NCBI RefSeq assembly: GCF_006170445.1
Contig: NZ_VCNA01000013.1
Span: 62,001 to 126,000, forward strand
Direction of reading: 5' to 3'
Origin: Brevibacillus dissolubilis
GTDB taxonomy: Bacteria; Bacillota; Bacilli; Brevibacillales; Brevibacillaceae
Length of the DNA: 64,000 nucleotides
A program made the position numbers and the translations under genes. This document shows positions 58,695 to 64,000 of the stretch, in pieces (positions within the stretch are counted from its first letter, which is position 1; every line of letters begins with the position of its first letter). The notes under the pieces are model-generated. The model was not told the DNA's origin. It saw only the letters and a program-made list of their open reading frames with translations, and searched no databases.

Positions 58695-60245
58695 TTAGTG
58701 TTTAAAATGGCGCACGCCGGTAACTACCATCGCGATGCCATAACGGTTGCAAGCGTCAATCGAATCTTGGTCACGCACAGAGCCACCCGGCTGGATGATG
58801 GCAGTGACACCCGCTTTTGCCGCTTCTTCTACCGTATCAGGCATTGGGAAGAAGGCGTCAGAGGACAGCACAGCACCTTTTGCATTTTCACCTGCTTGCT
58901 CGATTGCGATCTTGGCAGCGCCGACACGGTTCATCTGACCTGCCCCGACACCGACGGTCATATCCTCTTTTACCAGTACGATTGCATTAGATTTTACGTG
59001 CTTAACGACTTTCCATGCCACCTTCAATTGGGCCAATTCTTCTGCGGTAGGTTGGCGCTCGGTAACGACGGTCAGTTCTTCATCACTCAGCTGCTTGGTG
59101 TCATAATCCTGCACCAGTGCACCACCGAGTACAGGAGCTACACGGAATGCCGTACGACCCGTTGTCTCTGCTGCCTGCAGATTGCCGAGGCGGAGCAGAC
59201 GCAGGTTTTTCTTCTCTTGCAGAACAGCCAGTGCTTCTTGCGTAAAGTCAGGAGCGATAATGATTTCGAGGAAGACTTCCTTCAACAGGAGCGCAGTCGC
59301 TTCGTCAATCACACGGTTCGCCGCGACGATTCCGCCGAAGATCGAGACTGGGTCTGCCGCGTATGCTTTGCGGTAGGCTTGTTCAATCGTCTCGCCCACA
59401 CCTACACCACATGGATTGGTATGCTTGACCGCGACAACAGCAGGCTCAACGAATTCACGGACAATCGCCAGCGCTGCATCTGCATCATTAATATTATTAT
59501 AAGAGAGCTCTTTTCCATGCAATTGTTCTGCACCCGCGATGGTATAGGCTGGAGCGAGTGGCTCACGGTAGAACGCAGCACGCTGGTGCGGGTTTTCACC
59601 GTAACGCAGGTCTTGGGCTTTTTCGTAGGTGACGGTGTAGCTCTCAGGCAAGAGTTCGCCCACCTGCTCACTCATCCAGCGAGAGATCAGGGCATCGTAA
59701 GCCGCTGTGTGACGGAATACTTTGGCCGCGAGACGACGGCGGGTCTCCAGAGTGGTATCACCGTTGTCGCGTACTTCAGCCAGCACAGCATCATAATCAC
59801 CGGCATCCACCACGACTGTGACGAATGCATGGTTTTTGGCAGCGGAACGGAGCATCGTCGGGCCGCCGATATCGATATTTTCAATCGCATCCTCATAGGT
59901 TACATCTGATTTGGCGATCGTTTCTTTGAATGGATACAGATTGACCACGACCAGATCAATGGTCTCGATCTTTTGTTCGGCCAGTGCTTTCATGTGCGCT
60001 TCATCATCACGCACGGCCAGCAGACCGCCATGAATATTTGGATGCAAGGTCTTGACTCGTCCATCGAGAATCTCAGGGAATCCAGTCACATCGGAAATCC
60101 CAGTGACTTGTACACCTGCTTCTTGTAACAGTTTGGCTGTCCCGCCAGTAGAGATGACTTCTACACCGAGAGAGACAAGATTCCGGGCAAATTCAACGAC
60201 ACCGGTTTTGTCTGATACACTGATGAGTGCTTTTTGAATGGACAC
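58695..60245 (-). CDS. purH: Bifunctional AICAR formyltransferase / IMP cyclohydrolase
   Basis: The 516-residue protein does the last two steps to IMP. The cyclohydrolase half starts [20 protein letters not shown] with [13 protein letters not shown] and [15 protein letters not shown]; the transformylase half has [42 protein letters not shown] and SDAFFPMPD. The GTG at 60245 follows AGGAGG by eight bases. It normally lies behind purN, but a 2.3 kb block separates them here and purH has its own promoter and operator. Confidence 0.97.
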   Translation of the reverse strand: MSIQKALISVSDKTGVVEFARNLVSLGVEVISTGGTAKLLQEAGVQVTGISDVTGFPEILDGRVKTLHPNIHGGLLAVRDDEAHMKALAEQKIETIDLVVVNLYPFKETIAKSDVTYEDAIENIDIGGPTMLRSAAKNHAFVTVVVDAGDYDAVLAEVRDNGDTTLETRRRLAAKVFRHTAAYDALISRWMSEQVGELLPESYTVTYEKAQDLRYGENPHQRAAFYREPLAPAYTIAGAEQLHGKELSYNNINDADAALAIVREFVEPAVVAVKHTNPCGVGVGETIEQAYRKAYAADPVSIFGGIVAANRVIDEATALLLKEVFLEIIIAPDFTQEALAVLQEKKNLRLLRLGNLQAAETTGRTAFRVAPVLGGALVQDYDTKQLSDEELTVVTERQPTAEELAQLKVAWKVVKHVKSNAIVLVKEDMTVGVGAGQMNRVGAAKIAIEQAGENAKGAVLSSDAFFPMPDTVEEAAKAGVTAIIQPGGSVRDQDSIDACNRYGIAMVVTGVRHFKH

Positions 60246-60289
60246 GTACAGAACCTCCTGACTATTTTGCAAAAAAGGTTATCAAACAA

Positions 60290-60324
60290 CGAACATTCCC
60301 TTTAAATTAAAACATAAATGTACG
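60290..60324. promoter_or_regulatory. PurBox-like inverted pair before purH
   Basis: CGAACATT (60290-60297) and its near-complement AATGTACG (60317-60324), with 27 bases between the core CGAA and TACG. This fits the inverted PurR boxes of Bacillus subtilis in sequence and distance. Confidence 0.6.
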
Positions 60325-60334
60325 TGTCTTTCAA
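60306..60334 (-). promoter_or_regulatory. Putative sigma-A promoter of purHD
   Basis: TTGAAA (60329-60334) and TTTAAT (60306-60311) on the minus strand with a 17-base spacer; it overlaps the PurBox pair. Confidence 0.6.
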
Positions 60335-60344
60335 GGAACAATCC

Positions 60345-60377
60345 ATAAAAAAAGCGGCCCCTCTGGCGCAGGCCGCT
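60345..60377 (-). terminator. Terminator between the 60391 gene and purH
   Basis: AGCGGCC pairs with GGCCGCT, followed by seven T on the minus strand. It isolates purH from the gene upstream. Confidence 0.88.
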
Positions 60378-60390
60378 CCTCCACTGTGAT

Positions 60391-60789
60391 TTATCTCTTT
60401 TTCTTTGATTCAGTTTTTGATTTCTTGCTCATCGCACGGGCGGCAGCCGGATTGAGATAGGGCTGGTTTTTGGATTTGCGTTTGGCGCCGGGTCGCTTTT
60501 TCGGCTTCTTTTTGACCGGTTGGGGTATGGTCTGCCTGGTCAGGTCTTGATGGATCTTGGATTGCAGGTGGTCGACGCTTCCATCGCTGAGCTTGGTCAT
60601 GATTTTTTCTTTCGCACCGTCTGGCACATCCAGACCCATCTCGTACAGTTCACCCAGCACAGAGTCCAGATTCTGTCCGTTTAATTCAGGCAACTTCTGT
60701 GCCAGTCGGATAATATCGGCAAGGCTCCACTCGCGGCCTGTTTTTTTGCTTAATTTGTCCAAAAGACTGCTGATCATATCTTGGCCCAT
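60391..60789 (-). CDS. SpoVIF-like protein with very basic tail
   Basis: The 132-residue protein has an N-terminal helical domain (LLDKLSKKTGREWSLADIIRLAQKLPEL, then ELYEMGLDVPDGAKEKIMTKLSDG) that reads like the small SpoVIF/YjcC coat-assembly family: KKTG, DI..LA, then a KEKI segment. The last 45 residues are almost all Lys, Arg, Pro, Ser (VKKKPKKRPGAKRKSKNQP), which suggests binding to nucleic acid or to coat or spore polymer. The family assignment is tentative. Single gene between purH and the peptide gene, closed by its own terminator. Confidence 0.5.
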   Translation of the reverse strand: MGQDMISSLLDKLSKKTGREWSLADIIRLAQKLPELNGQNLDSVLGELYEMGLDVPDGAKEKIMTKLSDGSVDHLQSKIHQDLTRQTIPQPVKKKPKKRPGAKRKSKNQPYLNPAAARAMSKKSKTESKKKR

Positions 60790-60876
60790 GGGCGCGGTTC
60801 CCCCTTCCCTGTTGGCTCCACACCATCAGTGTATGGCTCATGCGGGCTATGCGTTCATCCCATGCCTATGAATATG

Positions 60877-60902
60877 AAAAAAGACCTCCTGTGGACAGGA
60901 AG
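60877..60902 (-). terminator. Terminator of the small peptide gene
   Basis: CTTCCTG pairs with CAGGAGG (one G-T pair) around TCCA, followed by TCTTTTTT on the minus strand. Confidence 0.75.
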
Positions 60903-60935
60903 CCTTTGCTTTCGTATTTCGGTTCAAACTGGTTC

Positions 60936-61109
60936 TTACCAGCCCCAGTCTGGTGCTCCTGGACCCACTGGATCTGTGGCAGTAGCGGTAGTATCTTCGC
61001 CAGCCGCTTCTACTTGTACGGGATGACCTGTTAGACTGAATAAAGCAGCGAATACGGTAAAGGTTATAACTGCTGATTTTATAACTTTTTTCACGTTCAA
61101 CAACTCCAT
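60936..61109 (-). CDS. Secreted peptide precursor, candidate quorum-sensing pheromone
   Basis: Fifty-seven codons from ATG 61109; a GTG at 61094 behind GGAG, or a TTG at 61103, may be the real start. A basic head (VKKVIKSAV) leads to a hydrophobic helix (ITFTVFAALFSLTG) and a likely cleavage site after PVQVEA. The mature tail is acidic then ends DPVGPGAPDWGW. Precursors with such a signal and a short C-terminal peptide, rich in Trp and Gly/Pro, are typical of RNPP (Rgg, PlcR, NprR) pheromones. A TTGACA promoter at 61144-61173 and a terminator at 60877 frame it. The divergent neighbour at 61309 is a TPR regulator with an N-terminal HTH. Confidence 0.7.
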   Translation of the reverse strand: MELLNVKKVIKSAVITFTVFAALFSLTGHPVQVEAAGEDTTATATDPVGPGAPDWGW

Positions 61110-61143
61110 CCCTTTTATTTTAATTAATTATCGCTTACACCTA

Positions 61144-61173
61144 ATAGTAATAGGAAGGAGAATTATCTGTCAA
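61144..61173 (-). promoter_or_regulatory. Promoter of the peptide gene
   Basis: TTGACA (61168-61173) and TACTAT (61144-61149) on the minus strand with an 18-base spacer. The -35 matches the consensus fully. Confidence 0.65.
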
Positions 61174-61208
61174 TATGGATATTTGGAAGCTTTTTGTACA
61201 TATCTGTC
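61164..61208. repeat. Direct repeat TATCTGTC at the peptide promoter
   Basis: Copies at 61164-61171 (overlapping the -35) and 61201-61208, start to start 37 bases. Possible binding sites of the divergent TPR regulator. Confidence 0.4.
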
Positions 61209-61247
61209 GTTTTTGATAAAAGATTTTTTTGTTTAAAAATAAAAATG

Positions 61248-61276
61248 TGTAAAAAAGATACTCTTAAATGTATAAT
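61248..61276 (+). promoter_or_regulatory. Promoter of the TPR-regulator gene
   Basis: TATAAT (61271-61276) and TGTAAA (61248-61253), spacer 17 bases. Confidence 0.5.
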
Positions 61277-61308
61277 AAAGGTAAAAGTGTATGAAGGGGA
61301 TCTCCTAT

Positions 61309-62565
61309 ATGAACCAAGTTGGAAGAAAATTGCGTGAATTACGCAAAAAGATGCAACTGACGCAAGGCGATCTCGCTGAAGGGATCTGCAACCGAAGCTA
61401 TATCAGCCAAATCGAAAAGGGAGATGTAATACCCTCCCCTGAAATCTTGGAACAGCTTGCTGTCCGGCTCGAGGCTCAATTATCTGACCTATGGGTCGAT
61501 ACAGAGCATCCGCAGCTCTCCAAGATGGAGATCGAGAACGCCATCCGCAATGTCATTAATAGTGTGGAAAGCCATGATTGGGAGCAAATCCGCAAATGGC
61601 TGACCAAACTTCAATCTATCCATCTTAATTCCGAAGGCAGAGCCGTCTATCTCTGGGCCAAGGGAATTATCTCCCAATATGATCAAGACTTCGAAGCATC
61701 TGAACGCTATTATCTGGAAAGCATTGAGGAAGCCCGCGAATTAGGCGATCCGCTTACACTGATCCGCTCCCTCACTTCTCTCGGTGCGATGTACTCCAAG
61801 ACGACCCATCCGCAGAAAGCGGTTTCTTATATTAATGAAGCACTCCGTCTCGCCAATGAGCATGAGATCAGCGGACTCATCCGAATCTCCATCTATCACA
61901 CGCTCGGCGTGATGCACGGGACACTTGGAGAATACAACAGTGCCATCGAGCAGCTGCAGCAGGCCGTCTCACTCAACCGCTCGTACCGTACTTTCTATAA
62001 AATTGAAGAAATATTCTTAAGTATTGCTGTATGTAAATATTATCTCAAAGAATATAGTGAAGCAGAGAGATATAATATGCTGGCACTCGACATCATCAAG
62101 CTGAATCCAAGCCCGGCGATTGAGGCTTCGATCCGTAACAACCTCGGCATGCTGTACCGTGACATCAGACGCTATGACCTGGCGATCCGCAGCCTGGAGC
62201 AATCGATCGACATCTCCATCGCATGTGACCGCCCGCACTCCACCTATAACGCGATGGTAGAGTTGGCTCTGACCTATCTGCGCACAGGCCGCCATCAGGA
62301 AGCCGCCCAGCTCTGTGTGGACGTCCTCGCCAAGAGCCAGTCCGAATATAACCGGGCAGAGGCACATCTGGTCTTTGCCGAGGTGCTGCATGATACAGGG
62401 GATGGTGAACAAGCGCTGATGCATCTGGAACAAGCCCTTGATTATTTCACCCGCCACGGCAAAAAACCAAGCCTCACAGTTGCTTACCGCCTCTTAGCCA
62501 AGATCAATCTCAAATTTGGTCATATGCATAACAGCGGGTTTACCTATCAGGCCTTCCTGTCCTAG
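61309..62565 (+). CDS. RNPP-like transcriptional regulator: HTH plus TPR repeats
   Basis: The 418-residue protein has an XRE-type helix-turn-helix (RKLRELRKKMQLTQGDLAEGICNRSYISQIEKGDV in part, about 4-40) and then about eight tetratricopeptide-like helical pairs (AVSYINEALRLANEHEI, AIEQLQQAVSLNRSY, AIRSLEQSIDIS and others). This is the layout of the RNPP family (PlcR, NprR, Rgg, TprA) that bind an imported signal peptide in the TPR groove. ATG 61309 follows AAGGGGAT by seven bases; ATG 61291 is too close to the promoter. A peptide gene lies divergently 200 bases away. Confidence 0.8.
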   Translation: MNQVGRKLRELRKKMQLTQGDLAEGICNRSYISQIEKGDVIPSPEILEQLAVRLEAQLSDLWVDTEHPQLSKMEIENAIRNVINSVESHDWEQIRKWLTKLQSIHLNSEGRAVYLWAKGIISQYDQDFEASERYYLESIEEARELGDPLTLIRSLTSLGAMYSKTTHPQKAVSYINEALRLANEHEISGLIRISIYHTLGVMHGTLGEYNSAIEQLQQAVSLNRSYRTFYKIEEIFLSIAVCKYYLKEYSEAERYNMLALDIIKLNPSPAIEASIRNNLGMLYRDIRRYDLAIRSLEQSIDISIACDRPHSTYNAMVELALTYLRTGRHQEAAQLCVDVLAKSQSEYNRAEAHLVFAEVLHDTGDGEQALMHLEQALDYFTRHGKKPSLTVAYRLLAKINLKFGHMHNSGFTYQAFLS

Positions 62566-62581
62566 CAGGAGGGTCTTTTTT
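62552..62581 (+). terminator. Terminator of the TPR-regulator gene
   Basis: CCTTCCTG pairs with CAGGAGGG around TCCTAG, followed by TCTTTTTT. It overlaps the last codons, and its stem is very like that of the peptide gene's terminator. Confidence 0.85.
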
Positions 62582-62611
62582 ACGTCTGTTTCTCCCCATT
62601 TTGCAACAAAG

Positions 62612-62642
62612 AAAAAACCTTGGCAGAAAAGCACCAAGGTTT
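62612..62642 (-). terminator. Terminator after purN
   Basis: AAACCTTGG pairs with CCAAGGTTT, followed by T on the minus strand; the stop codon of purN touches the stem. It ends the upstream pur operon here. Confidence 0.88.
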
Positions 62643-63243
62643 ACGTGATATGAACATGACGGCCTGTGATCGCCACTTGCCCGTTCGTGATCTGTTGGAG
62701 TGTACCGATCAACAGCTGATGCTCCACCGCGTGGATGCGGGCAGCCAGCGTCTCATGGTTGTCATCCTGGGCAATCGCCACCGACTCCTGCGCGATGATC
62801 GGACCGGTATCGAGTCCGGCATCGACGAAGTGGACGGTGACACCTGTGACTTTTACCCCATAGGAGAGAGCCTGACCGATTGCATCCTTCCCTGGAAAAG
62901 CCGGGAGCAGAGATGGGTGCAGATTGATCATGCGTCCTTCAAAATGAGAGAGCAGCACTTCACCGATGAGGCGCATATAGCCAGCCAGCACGATGAAGGA
63001 GACGCCCAGCTCCTCTAGCTTCTGGACGATTTCCGTCTCGAAAGCAGCTTTGTCCGGATATTGTTTCGGGTCAAAAGCAAAGGCTGGCACCCCCAACCGT
63101 GACGCCCGCTCCAGTACATACGCACCGGGCTTGTCACAGATGAGCATAGCGACCTCTGCCCCGGACAGCCGCCCTTCTTCGATTGCCTTCACGATCGCCT
63201 CGAAGTTAGAGCCGCTGCCGGAAGCAAATACGGCCAGCTTCAT
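62641..63243 (-). CDS. purN: Phosphoribosylglycinamide formyltransferase
   Basis: The 200-residue enzyme transfers a formyl group from 10-formyl-THF to GAR. It begins KLAVFASGSGSNFEAIV and has IVLAGYMRLIGEVLL, the active-site INLHPSLLPAFPG with Asn and His, and VHFVDAGLDTGPIIAQ with the catalytic Asp. The ATG at 63243 overlaps the purM stop (TAATG), so the two are coupled. It is the last gene of this pur segment and is followed by a terminator; purH is not next, unlike in Bacillus subtilis. Confidence 0.97.
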   Translation of the reverse strand: MKLAVFASGSGSNFEAIVKAIEEGRLSGAEVAMLICDKPGAYVLERASRLGVPAFAFDPKQYPDKAAFETEIVQKLEELGVSFIVLAGYMRLIGEVLLSHFEGRMINLHPSLLPAFPGKDAIGQALSYGVKVTGVTVHFVDAGLDTGPIIAQESVAIAQDDNHETLAARIHAVEHQLLIGTLQQITNGQVAITGRHVHIT

Positions 63244-64000
63244 TACCAAGCCACCCCGCCGTATACGACGCCTTGGTTACCGGAAGAGATGCGACCGATC
63301 AGATAAGCATCCTCTCCCATTTGCTCAAGCGCCTGCAGGACGTTGACTGCATCCTCATTTTTGACGACCAGCACCATCCCGATCCCCATGTTGAAGGTAC
63401 GGAACATGTCTGCACGGGAGACCTTGCCCAATTCTTCAATCATGCTAAAAATCGGTTGGATCGGCCAAGAGCCGTAATCGATTTCCGCTTGTGCGCCTTC
63501 TGGCAGAACACGCGGGATATTTTCGGTGAAGCCGCCGCCTGTGATATGTGCCATCGCTTTGATCTCGAAGCTTTCGAGGAGCTTGAGGATCGGCTTCACA
63601 TAGATTTTGGTTGGGGTCAACAGTTCTTCACCCAGTGTTTTGCCGAGCGCTTCTACGTGCTGATCCAGTTTCATACCCGCGTCAGCGAGAAGCACCTTGC
63701 GCACGAGGGAAAAACCGTTACTGTGGACACCGCTGGAACGAATCCCGATGAGTACGTCGCCAGGTGTGACACTTTTGCCGTCGATGATTTTGTCCTGATC
63801 GACTGCCCCTACGGTAAAGCCTGCGATATCGTACTCATCCTCTTCATACATGCCAGGCATCTCTGCGGTTTCGCCGCCGATCAGAGAACAGCCGGATTGC
63901 TCACAGCCGTCTGCGATCCCTTTGACAATCGCTTCGATCTTTTCTGGGACGACCTTGCCACATGCCAGATAGTCGAGGAAAAAGAGTGGTTCTGCCCCTT
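63243..64000 (-). CDS. purM: Phosphoribosylformylglycinamidine cyclo-ligase, partial
   Basis: The frame is open to the right edge, so the N-terminus is missing. Visible are [49 protein letters not shown] and [19 protein letters not shown], all PurM motifs, and the Gly-rich ATP-binding AIR synthase C-terminal domain. It makes AIR from FGAM. It lies just before purN with a one-base stop/start overlap. Confidence 0.96.
   Translation of the reverse strand, partial: GAEPLFFLDYLACGKVVPEKIEAIVKGIADGCEQSGCSLIGGETAEMPGMYEEDEYDIAGFTVGAVDQDKIIDGKSVTPGDVLIGIRSSGVHSNGFSLVRKVLLADAGMKLDQHVEALGKTLGEELLTPTKIYVKPILKLLESFEIKAMAHITGGGFTENIPRVLPEGAQAEIDYGSWPIQPIFSMIEELGKVSRADMFRTFNMGIGMVLVVKNEDAVNVLQALEQMGEDAYLIGRISSGNQGVVYGGVAW

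Overview
The window is a chromosomal segment of a spore-forming Firmicute of the order Bacillales. The evidence is the gene content (gatCAB, pcrB-pcrA-ligA, camS, DegV, a KinB-like kinase), frequent GTG/TTG starts behind strong GGAGG-type ribosome sites, and many short hairpin-plus-T terminators. The backbone (purH-purD, yerA, yerB-yerC-pcrB-pcrA-ligA, camS, gatCAB) follows the purD-to-gatCAB stretch of Bacillus subtilis with other genes inserted. The moderate G+C and extra genes would fit an Alicyclobacillaceae/Tumebacillus-like organism, but that is an inference. I saw no rRNA, tRNA, CRISPR array or transposase, and no gene-free stretch over 300 bases.

Layout. 1-1683: an unidentified partial gene, an ADP-ribosyltransferase-like gene and an EamA transporter. 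1852-7932: a secreted, very acidic protein divergent from a two-component system, then a NatAB-type ABC exporter and a second EamA transporter. 8077-12262: SirB/CbiX chelatase, an acetyltransferase, small unknown proteins, a phosphotransferase and a lipoprotein. 12404-15640: gatCAB. 15894-22432: RDD protein, DegV, ECF-like sigma factor with 11-bp repeats upstream, acetyltransferase, phosphatidylserine decarboxylase, chemoreceptor, TagO-like transferase. 22662-27042: secreted metalloprotease, MarR regulator with its oxidoreductase target, and a P5C dehydrogenase behind a sigma-54 promoter. 27244-37809: camS, ppx, a BNR-type lipoprotein, ligA, pcrA, pcrB, yerC, yerB. 37970-40146: a second two-component system. 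40334-42344: an AT-richer cassette of HTH, ImmA/IrrE-like peptidase and PIN-like protein. 42384-49215: azlCD and a LIV-type ABC transporter. 49495-57363: yerA, small membrane proteins, HxlR/MBL pair, KinB-like kinase, Gfo/Idh oxidoreductase, lipoprotein. 57406-64000: purD, purH, an inserted block, purN and partial purM.

How the genes work together. GatCAB repairs mischarged Glu-tRNA(Gln). PcrA and LigA serve DNA repair and replication. PurM, PurN, PurH and PurD make IMP, but here purHD carries its own promoter and PurR-type operator because a block separates it from purMN. Inside that block lie a TPR regulator with an N-terminal HTH and, divergent from it, a previously unlisted 57-codon secreted peptide. 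They form a good candidate for a new RNPP-type (Rgg/PlcR-like) peptide signalling system, the most interesting item in the window. The second most interesting is the HTH/M78-peptidase/PIN-like cassette at 40334-42344, which looks like a toxin-antitoxin or phage-defence module with paired operator-like repeats.

All calls come from reading the sequence; no alignment, structure prediction or database search was run.
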